Assembly (NCBI RefSeq): GCF_019429525.1
Contig: NZ_JAHXZL010000010.1
Coordinates: forward strand, 1-64,000
Source: Sphingomonas folli
GTDB taxonomy: Bacteria; Pseudomonadota; Alphaproteobacteria; Sphingomonadales; Sphingomonadaceae
Direction of reading: 5' to 3'
DNA: 64,000 bases
Positions within the stretch are counted from its first letter, which is position 1. Each line of letters starts with the position of its first letter. Positions 51,604 through 59,942 of the stretch are shown piece by piece. The position numbers were made by a program, and so were the translations under genes. Under the pieces are notes generated by a model. It worked only from the letters and a program-made list of their open reading frames with translations, was not told the origin of the DNA and did no database searches.

Positions 51604-51686
51604 CGCCCCCGCGCCTAGCGCGCCCGCGCGGGCCGCGCCACCGCGCGGGGCTTTACCCGACCCGATGCGGCGGGCAGGACGGCGCG

Positions 51687-52271
51687 ATGAACGTCCTGAT
51701 CCTCTACGGCTCGTATCGCGCCGATCGCACCGGCATCCGGCTCGCGCGCTATCTCGTCGACCGTTTCGCCGCGCGCGGCGACGCGCCCACGCTCGTCGAC
51801 GCCAAGGCGGTCGGGCTGCCGCTGCTCGACCGGATGTACAAGGAATATCCCGCGGGCGAGGCGCCCGCGGCGATGGAGCGGCTGGCCGGGCAGATCCGCG
51901 GCGCCGATGCCTTCGTGTTCGTCGCCGGCGAGTATAATTGGGGCCCGCAGCCGGGGCTGAAGAACCTCACCGACCATTTCCTGGAGGAATGGTTCTGGCG
52001 CCCCGCGGCATTGGCCAGCTACTCGGCCGGGCGGCTCGGCGGCGCGCGCAGCAACAGCGCCTGGCACGCGATCCTGCCCGAGATGGGGATGCCGGTGATC
52101 TCGAGCACCCTGGTGGTCGGCCCGATCGCGCAGACGCTCGACGCCGAGGCGCGGCCGACCGGGGGCGCGGGCGAGTCGCTCGAGCGCCAGTTCGGCCGCT
52201 TCGCCGACGACCTCGCCTGGTGGGCGGAGGCGGCCAAGGCGCAGCGCGCGCGGCTCGCGCCGCCCTATTGA
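51687..52271 (+). CDS. NADPH-dependent FMN reductase family protein
   Basis: A 194-residue flavodoxin-like protein. The FMN loop is YGSYRADRTGIRLAR, the second loop VAGEYNWGPQPGLKNLTDHF, a variant of the family's P-E-Y-N-x-S-x-P-G-x-LKN motif. The region GRLGGARSNSAWHAILPEMGM also fits. Such enzymes reduce FMN, quinones, azo dyes or chromate with NAD(P)H. Physiological substrate unknown. ATG 51687 is preceded by GGACGGCGCG. Confidence 0.9.
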   Translation: MNVLILYGSYRADRTGIRLARYLVDRFAARGDAPTLVDAKAVGLPLLDRMYKEYPAGEAPAAMERLAGQIRGADAFVFVAGEYNWGPQPGLKNLTDHFLEEWFWRPAALASYSAGRLGGARSNSAWHAILPEMGMPVISSTLVVGPIAQTLDAEARPTGGAGESLERQFGRFADDLAWWAEAAKAQRARLAPPY

Positions 52272-52284
52272 GCGGCTGCGCCGA

Positions 52285-52656
52285 TCAGTGCGCCAGCAGC
52301 TGGTCCAGCTCGCGCGACAAGGCCTCGAAGCGATAGGGCTTCGCCAGGAAGCGGCCCGCGTCGGGGATGGCGGCACTGGTCGGCCGCATGTCCCCCGAGG
52401 TCAGCAGGATGCGGATCGCCGGCCAGCGCCGGTGCACCTCGCCCGCGAGCTGAAGACCGTCCATCGTGCCGGGCATGCGGATGTCGGTGAACAGCACCTG
52501 GACCTTGTCGCCGTGCTCCAGCCGCTCGAGCGCCTCGTCGGCGTCGCCCGCCTCGATCACGCGATAGCCGGCCTCGGCCAGCGCGTCGGCACCGATCATG
52601 CGGACGAACAGCTCATCCTCGACGAGGAGGACGGTGGTGCCGCAAGACTGACCCAT
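52285..52656 (-). CDS. Single-domain response regulator (receiver only)
   Basis: A 123-residue CheY-like protein. The acidic pocket is VLLVEDELFV, the phosphorylated Asp is in FTDIRMPGTMDGLQL, the Thr/Ser switch in LLTSGD and the Lys in FLAKPY. There is no output domain, so it acts by protein contact. Its sequence resembles the receiver domains of hybrid kinases in this genus, including those at 54002-57121, more than CheY. An EcfG-like promoter (52689-52714) suggests that the general stress sigma factor controls it. It is convergent with the FMN reductase gene. Confidence 0.9.
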   Translation of the reverse strand: MGQSCGTTVLLVEDELFVRMIGADALAEAGYRVIEAGDADEALERLEHGDKVQVLFTDIRMPGTMDGLQLAGEVHRRWPAIRILLTSGDMRPTSAAIPDAGRFLAKPYRFEALSRELDQLLAH

Positions 52657-52688
52657 AAGCTGACCTACCCTACTGATCTATCGGGTTT

Positions 52689-52714
52689 AACCCTGCCGCG
52701 GCGCGGGGCGTTCC
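52689..52714 (-). promoter_or_regulatory. Putative EcfG (general stress sigma) promoter for the response regulator
   Basis: On the minus strand, GGAAC (52710-52714) is followed by 17 bases and GGTT (52689-52692). The consensus for EcfG-type sigma factors in alphaproteobacteria is GGAAC-N16/17-CGTT; here the first base of the -10 is G instead of C. The distance to ATG 52656 leaves a leader of about 25 bases. It is a match to a short motif, so moderate confidence. Confidence 0.5.
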
Positions 52715-52748
52715 GCGGCAACAGTCTAACCTAGGTAGACGCTGGCGC

Positions 52749-53747
52749 TCAGCCGCGCCCGCGCAGCCGCGCCAGCACCGCGAGGCCGAGCCCCGCGCCC
52801 ACCGCGGTGGCGGCGGCGAGCTTGTGCCGGCCGGCGGCGTCGTAGAGGCTCACCGAGCGGCCGTGCTGGTCGCGCGAGCGCTCGCGCCCGTCGTCGAACG
52901 GCGCCGCCAGATTGTCGCGCCGGGCCGGCGCGCGCGTGCGGTCCTGGATCATCGGCAGCAGTCTGTGGCCGAGCTTGTCGAGCAGCGGCGGGACATGCTC
53001 GGCCACCAGCACCTGCAGCCGCCCGGTGCCGCCGACGGTGATGTCGCGCTTCGGATGCTGCGCCGCCTCGAGGATCGCCTCGGCGACCAGCTCGGGGGCG
53101 TAGACCGGCGGCGGCAGCAGCGCGGCGCCGTCGAGATGGTTCGCGGCGTGCTCGGCGATCGGCGTGTCGATCCCCGAGGGCTTCACCAGCGTCACCGAGA
53201 TCGGCAGGCGATCGCCCTCGATCTCGATGCGCAGCGAGCCGACATAGCCCTTCACCGCGTGCTTGCTCGCGGCATAGGCGCCCATGCCGGCGGTGGGGAT
53301 GTCCGACACGATCGAGCCGACCGTGATCAGCGCCCCGCCGGCGCGCTGGAGCTGCTCGACCGCGGTGAGGCAACCGTGCACCGCGCCGAGATAGTTGGTG
53401 CGCATCAGCCGCTCGTGCTCGTCCATCGGCGTGTCGACCAGCTTGGCGTAGATCGCCACGCCCGCGGCATTGACCCAGGTGTCGATGCGGCCGAACCGCT
53501 CCACCGCCTTGGCGGCGGCGCGCTGGACGTCGCGCAGGTCGCCGACGTCGGCGGTGGCGAACTCGGCCTGGCCGCCCGCGGCCTCGATCTCGCGCGCGAT
53601 CGTCGCCAGCGCGTCGCTGTCGCGCGCGACCAGCACCACCTTGGCGCCGCGCGCCGCCGCGGTGCGCGCGGTGACCAGCCCGATGCCCGAGCTGGCACCG
53701 GTGATCAGGATCACCTGCTGGTCGATCGGCTTGAGCTGCGGGGTCAT
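52749..53747 (-). CDS. SDR family oxidoreductase with C-terminal membrane helix
   Basis: A 332-residue SDR. The Rossmann motif is TGASSGIG, then VNAAGVAIYA (NNAG variant), catalytic Ser in TVGSIVSD and YAASK. The cofactor arginine in VLVARDSD favours NADPH. Beyond the 240-residue catalytic core, an extension runs through PPLLDKLGHRLLPMI and a charged region to a final hydrophobic helix (LAAATAVGAGLGLAVLARLRG), a probable membrane anchor. GAGAGGATCCCC precedes ATG 53747. Substrate unknown; lipid-like substrates are possible given the anchor. Confidence 0.9.
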   Translation of the reverse strand: MTPQLKPIDQQVILITGASSGIGLVTARTAAARGAKVVLVARDSDALATIAREIEAAGGQAEFATADVGDLRDVQRAAAKAVERFGRIDTWVNAAGVAIYAKLVDTPMDEHERLMRTNYLGAVHGCLTAVEQLQRAGGALITVGSIVSDIPTAGMGAYAASKHAVKGYVGSLRIEIEGDRLPISVTLVKPSGIDTPIAEHAANHLDGAALLPPPVYAPELVAEAILEAAQHPKRDITVGGTGRLQVLVAEHVPPLLDKLGHRLLPMIQDRTRAPARRDNLAAPFDDGRERSRDQHGRSVSLYDAAGRHKLAAATAVGAGLGLAVLARLRGRG

Positions 53748-54001
53748 GGGGATCCTCTCGTCATTGTGCCGGAGGTAACCCGCGCGGGCGGCGATCGGTT
53801 CATCAGGCGCCCCCGGGCGCCCGACGGCGCGGGCGGGGTGTCCGCGAGCGACGTGGCACCGACCCTGCCCCCCCTTACGCGGGAGCCCTGGTGGCAATGG
53901 GACCGCTGGCGCGTCGCGCGCCGGTAACTATTCTGAAAGCCAACGTAGATCAGACACATCCCGCCTGCCACTGATTGACACAGGCGGGGCGGAGGCCAGA
54001 C

Positions 54002-57000
54002 ATGCCGGGCATGACCCAACGCCAGTCGCGCAACGTCTCGCTGACCCCCGAGCTGGAGTCCTTCATCAGCGACGCGCTCGGCTCGGGCGATTACGGCAAC
54101 GCCAGCGAGGTGGTGCGCACCGCGCTCAAGCTGCTGCGCGACCGCGGCGCGCCGCGTGCCGCGCCGGCATGGCCGATCGGCGGCGGCGAGACGGGGGCGA
54201 TGATCCGCGCGCGCGACTGGGCGCGCAGCGCGCTCGGCGCGCTCGCCGACTGGTCGCCGCAGCTGCGCACCACGGTGGCCAACGTGGTCAACTCGCCCGT
54301 GCCCAAGGTGCTGATGTGGGGCCGCGAGGGCGTGATGCTCTACAACGACGCCTATCGCGCGATCGCGGGCGCGCACCATCCCGCGGCGCTGGGCCAGACC
54401 GCGGCGAGCGTCTTCCCCGAGATCTGGGACTGGAACCGCGCCATCCTCGAGCGCGGCTTCGCGGGCGAGATCGTCTCCTACCGCGACCAGCCCATGACGC
54501 TGCTGCGCGACGGCGCGCCGGCCGAGCTGGTCTTCGACCTGTTCTACACCCCGGTCTACGAGGCCGACGGCGCGGTGGGCGGGGTGCTCTGCACCGTGAT
54601 CGACAATACCGGGCGGGTCGAGCTGGAGCGCCGGCTGGCCGACGGCGAGGCCGAGCTGCGCACCGTCACCGACGCGCTGCCGCTGCTGGTCTCCTTCATC
54701 GACCGCGACCATGTCTTCCGCTTCGCCAACCGCTACTACCTCGAGTGGTTCGGGCTGAGCCCCGCGCAGGTCGTCGGCCGCCACGCGCGCGACGTGATCG
54801 GCGCGGAGAATTACGCGCAGCGCCGCGCGCTGATGGACCGCGCGCTGGCGGGCGAGACGATCGAGTCCGACTCGGCGATCCGCCACGGCGACGGCAGCCT
54901 GCGCCGCGCCGACGTGCGCTACCTGCCGCGCCGCGCCGCCGACGGCAGCGTCACCGGCTTCCAGGTGATCGTGCTCGACGTCGAGGAGCGTGTCCGCCGC
55001 GAGGAGGCGCTCGACGCCAGCAACGCGCGCTTCCGCGCCGCGATGGAGGCGATGCACGGCGTGTTGTGGACCAACGACGCGCACGGCCGGATGGTGGGCG
55101 AGCAGCCCGGCTGGGGGCTGCTCACCGGCCAGCGCGTCGAGGATTATCAGGGGCACGGCTGGTCCGCCGCGGTCCATCCCGACGACGTCGCGCCGACGCT
55201 GGCGGCGTGGGAGCAGGCGGTCGCGGCCCGGTCGACCTTCGTGTTCGAGCATCGCGTGCGGCGCCACTGCGGCACCTGGCGCACCTTCGCGGTCCGCGCG
55301 GTGCCGCGGCTCGACGAGCACGGCGCGATCGCGGAGTGGGTCGGGGTTCACACCGACATCACGCACCAGCGCGCCGCCGAGGCCGCGCTGCGCGACCATG
55401 CCGAGCAGCTCGAGCGCCAGGTGCGCCACCGCGAGCGCGCCGAGGAGCAGCTGCGCCAGCTCAACGAGACGCTCGAGACCCGCGTGATCGACGAGATCGC
55501 CACGCGCCGCGCCGCCGAGGCCAAGCTGGCGCAGGCGCAGAAGATGGAGACGGTGGGCAAGCTCACCGGGGGCGTGGCGCATGATTTCAACAATCTGCTC
55601 CAGGTCGTCTCGGGCAACCTGCAGCTGCTGCAGAAGGACGTCGCGGGGAACGAGCGCGCCGAGACCCGCGTCGCCAACGCGCTGGCGGGCGTGTCGCGCG
55701 GGTCGCGGCTGGCGTCGCAGCTGCTCGCCTTCGGGCGGCGCCAGGCGCTCGAGCCCAAGACGGTCAACGTCACGCGCTTCGTGCGCGGCATGGACGACAT
55801 GCTGCGCCGCGCGATCGGCGAGGGGATCGAGGTGGAGACGGTGTTCGGCGGCGGCCTGTGGAACACCTTCATCGATCCCGGCCAGATCGAGAACGCGCTG
55901 CTGAACCTCGCGATCAACGCGCGCGACGCGATGGAGGGCCAGGGCAGGCTCACCATCGAGCTGGCCAACGCGCACCTCGACGACGAATATGCGCGCCGCC
56001 ACGACGAGGTGACGCCGGGCCAATATGTCATGCTCGCGGTGAGCGACACCGGCAGCGGCATGACCCCCGAGGTGCTGGAGAAGGTGTTCGAGCCCTTCTT
56101 CTCGACCAAGGCCGAGGGCAAGGGCTCGGGGCTGGGGCTGTCGATGGTCTACGGCTTCGTCAAACAGTCGGGCGGGCACGTCAACATCTACTCCGAGCCG
56201 GGCCATGGCACGACGATCCGGCTGTACCTGCCGCGCGCGCTGGAGCGCGAGGACGTCGAGGTGGCGGTCGACACCGGGCCGATCACCGGCGGCACCGAGA
56301 CGGTGCTGGTGGTCGAGGACGACGACGAGGTGCGCGCCACCGTGGTCGAGCTGCTCGCCGAGCTGGGCTATCGCGTGCTCAAGGCGGTCGACGCGCAGAG
56401 CGCGCTGAACGTGGTGGAGAGCGGCATCGCGATCGACCTGCTCTTCACCGACGTCGTGATGCCGGGCACGCTCAAGAGCCCCGAGCTGGCGCGCAAGGCG
56501 CGCGAGCGGCTGCCCGAGATCGCGGTGCTGTTCACCTCGGGCTATACCGAGAACTCGATCGTCCACGGCGGGCGGCTCGACGCGGGGGTGGAGCTGCTCT
56601 CCAAGCCCTATACGCGCGAGGCGCTGGCGCGGAAGATCCGCCACGTGCTCGCCAACCAGCATCAGCGCGCCGCGCTGCCGCCCCGCGCCCCCACTGCCGC
56701 CCCCGCCCCCGCCGCTCCCCTCGCCGTGCCGCCGGCGCCGTCACCGCGCGCGACGATCCTGCTGGTCGAGGACGATTCGCTGATCCGCTCGGCGACCGCG
56801 GAGGTGTTGCAGGAGGCGGGGCAGGTGGTGGTCGAGGCCGCCAGCGCGGAGGAGGCGATGGCGGCGCTGCAGACCGCGCCGATCGACGTGCTGATCACCG
56901 ACATCCACCTGCCCGGCAGCTCGGGGCTGGCACTCGCCGAGCGCGCCGCCGCGCTGCGCCCGGGGATCCGCGTGGTGGTGGCGAGCGGCGACACCGGCTC

Positions 57001-57121
57001 GGTCGACGCCGCGGCGGCGGGGGTGCGGCTGCTGCCCAAGCCCTATGGCGCCGCCGACCTGCTGCGCGCGATCGGCGCGCCGGCGGCGCCGCGCGCGCTG
57101 GCGCGCGAGGGGGAGGCGTAG
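54002..57121 (+). CDS. Hybrid histidine kinase with N-terminal ParD-like ribbon-helix-helix domain
   Basis: A 1039-residue protein. Residues 8-50 (SRNVSLTPELESFISDALGS, GDYGNASEVVRTALKLLRDR) form a ParD/CopG-type ribbon-helix-helix DNA-binding domain. Then come a PAS-like domain with the alphaproteobacterial leader GGGETGAMIRARDWARSALG (60-205), two further PAS domains (210-330 and 335-455), a coiled coil, HisKA with His527 in GGVAHDFNN, the ATPase domain (NLAINARDAM, DTGSGM, FFSTK, GSGLGLSMVYG) and two receivers with Asp817 and Asp967. ATG 54002 has GGAGG at the right distance, so the RHH part is in the product by the best start. No transmembrane helix: a cytosolic sensor. No ParE toxin is adjacent. 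A kinase that might bind DNA directly is unusual. Confidence 0.9.
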   Translation: MPGMTQRQSRNVSLTPELESFISDALGSGDYGNASEVVRTALKLLRDRGAPRAAPAWPIGGGETGAMIRARDWARSALGALADWSPQLRTTVANVVNSPVPKVLMWGREGVMLYNDAYRAIAGAHHPAALGQTAASVFPEIWDWNRAILERGFAGEIVSYRDQPMTLLRDGAPAELVFDLFYTPVYEADGAVGGVLCTVIDNTGRVELERRLADGEAELRTVTDALPLLVSFIDRDHVFRFANRYYLEWFGLSPAQVVGRHARDVIGAENYAQRRALMDRALAGETIESDSAIRHGDGSLRRADVRYLPRRAADGSVTGFQVIVLDVEERVRREEALDASNARFRAAMEAMHGVLWTNDAHGRMVGEQPGWGLLTGQRVEDYQGHGWSAAVHPDDVAPTLAAWEQAVAARSTFVFEHRVRRHCGTWRTFAVRAVPRLDEHGAIAEWVGVHTDITHQRAAEAALRDHAEQLERQVRHRERAEEQLRQLNETLETRVIDEIATRRAAEAKLAQAQKMETVGKLTGGVAHDFNNLLQVVSGNLQLLQKDVAGNERAETRVANALAGVSRGSRLASQLLAFGRRQALEPKTVNVTRFVRGMDDMLRRAIGEGIEVETVFGGGLWNTFIDPGQIENALLNLAINARDAMEGQGRLTIELANAHLDDEYARRHDEVTPGQYVMLAVSDTGSGMTPEVLEKVFEPFFSTKAEGKGSGLGLSMVYGFVKQSGGHVNIYSEPGHGTTIRLYLPRALEREDVEVAVDTGPITGGTETVLVVEDDDEVRATVVELLAELGYRVLKAVDAQSALNVVESGIAIDLLFTDVVMPGTLKSPELARKARERLPEIAVLFTSGYTENSIVHGGRLDAGVELLSKPYTREALARKIRHVLANQHQRAALPPRAPTAAPAPAAPLAVPPAPSPRATILLVEDDSLIRSATAEVLQEAGQVVVEAASAEEAMAALQTAPIDVLITDIHLPGSSGLALAERAAALRPGIRVVVASGDTGSVDAAAAGVRLLPKPYGAADLLRAIGAPAAPRALAREGEA

Positions 57122-57187
57122 GTCCGACGTCGGACCGCCGGGGAGGCGAGGTGACGACGGTCGGCGGCCCCGCCGCCGCGGGTGGCG

Positions 57188-58054
57188 CTAGGCGGCGGCG
57201 AGCCGCAGCGCGGTCTCGCGGTACGTGTGCAGCGGCCGGCCGAGCAGCGCGGTGAGGCGCTCGCGATCGCCGTCGTGCGGGATCATCCCGTCGCTGACGT
57301 AGCGCTCCGCCATCAGCCGCATCTCATAGGCGGTCCAGCGCGGCATGACCGCCGCCATGGTCCGCTCGAAGCCGCTCGGATCGTCGCCGCCATAGGCGAC
57401 CGGGCGGCCGAGCACGTCCGACCAGATCGCCGCGACGTCCGCGCCGGTGAGCGTCTCCGGGCCGACGAGGTTGATCGTCTCGAGCGGCAGCTTGCCCGGC
57501 GCGCGCTCGCGGCGGACCAGCTCGATCGCGGCGACCTCGGCGATGTCGCGCGCGTCCACCATCGCGATGCCCTTGCCGCCGATCGGCATCGGGTAGACGC
57601 CGTGCTGCAGGATCACGTCCCGCACCATCGCCTCATTGTCGATGAAATAGGTCGGCCGCAGGATCGTGGCGCCGGCGCCCGTCGCGGCGAGCATCCGCTC
57701 GGCCCCGGACTTCACCGCGAAATGCGGCACGTTGACTGCCTCGTCCGCGTCGAACACGGAGAGGTAGACGATCCGGTCCACGCCGGCCTCGCGCGCGACG
57801 TTGAGCGTGATGATCGCCTGGGTGAATTCGTCGCCCGTCACCGCGTTGAGCAGGAACAAGGTGGTGACGCCGTCGAGCGCGGCGCGCAGCGAGTCGATGT
57901 CGAGCAGGTCGCCCCGCACGGCCTCGACCGCGGCGGGGAAGTCCGCCTTGGCGGGGTCGCGCGTCAGGACCCGGACACCGGCGTCGCGGACGAGCAGCTG
58001 GTCGACGACGTGGCGGCCGACGCGGCCGGTGGCGCCGATGACGAGAATGGTCAT
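57188..58054 (-). CDS. NmrA-family NAD(P)-binding protein
   Basis: A 288-residue atypical SDR. The Rossmann motif is VIGATGRVGRHVV, followed by VRVLTRDPAKADF, VRGDLLDIDSLRAALDGVTT, ILRPTYFIDN and KGIAMVDARDIAEVAA. The catalytic Tyr of true SDRs is not in place. These marks fit the NmrA/HSCARG group, which includes NADPH sensors and quinone reductases such as QorB. A GAAGGAGATCTCTC leader precedes ATG 58054. Function here unknown. Confidence 0.9.
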   Translation of the reverse strand: MTILVIGATGRVGRHVVDQLLVRDAGVRVLTRDPAKADFPAAVEAVRGDLLDIDSLRAALDGVTTLFLLNAVTGDEFTQAIITLNVAREAGVDRIVYLSVFDADEAVNVPHFAVKSGAERMLAATGAGATILRPTYFIDNEAMVRDVILQHGVYPMPIGGKGIAMVDARDIAEVAAIELVRRERAPGKLPLETINLVGPETLTGADVAAIWSDVLGRPVAYGGDDPSGFERTMAAVMPRWTAYEMRLMAERYVSDGMIPHDGDRERLTALLGRPLHTYRETALRLAAA

Positions 58055-58416
58055 GAGAGATCTCCTTCGTGGGTCATGCTGACGAAGGCGAAGATGCGTG
58101 TTCCACCGTGGCGCGAATAGCCCGCGATTCAGGACGCGGCGTCTCTCCCACGGAACAGTCGCGCGAGGATCAGGGCCGCTCGCGGCGGCGACCGATCGGG
58201 CGCGCGACCCGACGATGACCCTCGTCGCGCGGATTCGTCGGCGTGCTCGTGCGCCCGCGGGAGCCGAGGGCCACGCGCACCATCCCCGCGGCCCCGCACC
58301 CCGGCTCGCGCCGGCGCACGGTTCAGCTCGGGCGAAGCTCGTCCTGATCCGGGCGGTGGCGTGAGCTCACGGCGAGAGGCGCGCGCATCGGCCCGCCCGG
58401 GCGAGCGGCGCCACGC
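58055..58416. other. 362-base gene-free region
   Basis: Located upstream of the minus-strand NmrA gene and downstream of the membrane-protein gene at 58417. Several frames are open but none has protein-like composition or a ribosome site. It should contain the NmrA-gene promoter; no clear -35/-10 pair was found. Confidence 0.4.
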
Positions 58417-59118
58417 TCACCACTGCCGGCGGAAGCCGCGGATCGCCACCACCGACTCGCGCCGGGCGCGCTGGGTGCGCGCGGTGACGTCGGTCTCCTC
58501 CTGCGCGGGGCTGGCCATGGCCAGGGCGCCGCTCGCCGGCTCGGGCGACGGCGCCGGCGGCACCGCGACCGCGATCACCGCGGGCTCGACCGCGGCCGCG
58601 ACCTGCACCGTCGGCACGACCGCGGGCGCGCGCGCGACCCCGGCGGAGGCGACGGATCGGTCGCGCGAGCGCGTGGCGCCCGGGTCGCGGGCGGGCATCG
58701 CCGCGGGCCGCGGACGCGGACTCGGCGCGACCAGCGCCAGCTCAGGGGCGGGGGCAGGAACGGCCGCGGGAGCGGGGGTCGAGGGTGCCGGCGCCGCGCC
58801 GGGCGGCGTTGCCGCGCGCGCCACCGCGCGCGGGCGCTCGCTCGCCGGCGCCACCCGGTCGCGGGGCGCGTCGGGGAGAGCGCCGGGCTCGACGATGAGG
58901 AACCCGACCGCCGCGAGCGCCCCCACGGCGGCGAGGCCGAGCGTGGCCGAGGCGCGGCGCGACCGCACCAGCGATCGCGCGAGCGAGCGGACGAGCCCGC
59001 GCGGCACGGACGCGGCGCTCTCCCGCCCGCCGACCGCCGCGGCATCGGGTTCGCCCAGCACGGACAGCAGCGCGGCGTCGAGCCGCGCGTCCTCGAAGGC
59101 GGCGGGCGGGCGGGTCAT
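58417..59118 (-). CDS. Hypothetical single-span membrane protein, Pro/Ala-rich
   Basis: A 233-residue protein. Residues 1-50 are a cytosolic part (FEDARLDAALLSVLGEPD), one helix lies near residues 58-76 (ATLGLAAVGALAAVGFLIV), and the rest is a Pro/Ala/Arg-rich low-complexity region, presumably periplasmic. The layout resembles anti-sigma factors or membrane-anchored regulators, but no zinc-binding HxxxCxxC is present. ATG 59118 overlaps the phosphatase stop (ATGA). No family recognised. Confidence 0.6.
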   Translation of the reverse strand: MTRPPAAFEDARLDAALLSVLGEPDAAAVGGRESAASVPRGLVRSLARSLVRSRRASATLGLAAVGALAAVGFLIVEPGALPDAPRDRVAPASERPRAVARAATPPGAAPAPSTPAPAAVPAPAPELALVAPSPRPRPAAMPARDPGATRSRDRSVASAGVARAPAVVPTVQVAAAVEPAVIAVAVPPAPSPEPASGALAMASPAQEETDVTARTQRARRESVVAIRGFRRQW

Positions 59119-59915
59119 CGCGCCGCCGCCGCGGCCAGACGGTCGCTCGCGCCCGGGCGCACCGCCACGACCGGCTCGGTCGCGCGCGGATCCACCTGGA
59201 GGAACCAGCGCTCGCCGTCCTCCAGCCCCATCGCGGTGAGCCGCCCGGTGCGATACGCCCCGGTGTCGATCCCGACGCGGTTAGGGCGCACGTCCGGGCC
59301 GCCCTCGACGATCGTGTGGCCGTGCACCACGGTGACCCCGTGATCCTGGTGGGAATCGAGGAACTCCTCGCCGATCCACAGCAGGTCTCGCGCCGTCTGG
59401 CGCCCGAGCGCGACGCCCGGCCGGATCCCGGCATGGACGAAGAGATGGTCCTCGTGGCGCAGCGTCAGCGGCAACCGCTCGAGCCAGCCGAGCACGTCGC
59501 GGCCGACCAGCTGCGCCGCCGCGCGCAGCTCGCGCAGCGTCGGCAGCGCGTCGGTCAGCGCGGGCGCCGCGCCCCAGCTGAGCAGCGTCTCGCGCCCGCC
59601 GAAGTCGAGCCACGCGCGATAGGCCCAGAGATCGCCGCGGAGCGCGTGCACCATCATCTCCTCGTGATTGCCCTTGAGCACCGTGAACCGCGGGTTGAGC
59701 TGGCTCAGCCGCATGCACCCGCGCACCAGCCGCGCGCTGTCCGGGCCGCGGTCGACGATGTCGCCGAGCAGCACGATCCGGGTGGTGGCGCGCGCGCGCG
59801 CGGCATGGTCGCGCTCGATCGCGCGCATCAGCTCCCCGAACAGGTCCAGGCGGCCGTGAAGGTCGCCGATCGCGTAGATCCGACTCGCCTCGCCCGCGTG
59901 ATCGCCGCCGCTCAC
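59115..59915 (-). CDS. Serine/threonine protein phosphatase (PPP-type metallophosphoesterase)
   Basis: A 266-residue metallophosphoesterase. The three PPP motifs are complete: YAIGDLHGRLD, LLGDIVDRGPDS and VLKGNHEEMM, with the later metal His residues in FVHAGIRPG and VVHGHTIVEGG. Members dephosphorylate proteins or cleave diadenosine polyphosphates. It is cytosolic. It overlaps the next gene, a membrane protein, so the two may act together. ATG 59915 has a GTGACGATGGGGTGAGCGGCG leader with weak GGGG. Confidence 0.93.
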   Translation of the reverse strand: MSGGDHAGEASRIYAIGDLHGRLDLFGELMRAIERDHAARARATTRIVLLGDIVDRGPDSARLVRGCMRLSQLNPRFTVLKGNHEEMMVHALRGDLWAYRAWLDFGGRETLLSWGAAPALTDALPTLRELRAAAQLVGRDVLGWLERLPLTLRHEDHLFVHAGIRPGVALGRQTARDLLWIGEEFLDSHQDHGVTVVHGHTIVEGGPDVRPNRVGIDTGAYRTGRLTAMGLEDGERWFLQVDPRATEPVVAVRPGASDRLAAAAAR

Positions 59916-59942
59916 CCCATCGTCACCCTCGTGCCCACGCGC

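Noticed and set aside
52285..52656. SdrG/FATGUY-type stress regulator
   Set aside because: The receiver has LLTSGD where the FATGUY motif should be, so it is not that subfamily.
53744..56662. 972-codon minus-strand frame opposite the hybrid kinase
   Set aside because: Leu/Ala/Arg/His-rich with no domain; it covers an intact multi-domain kinase.
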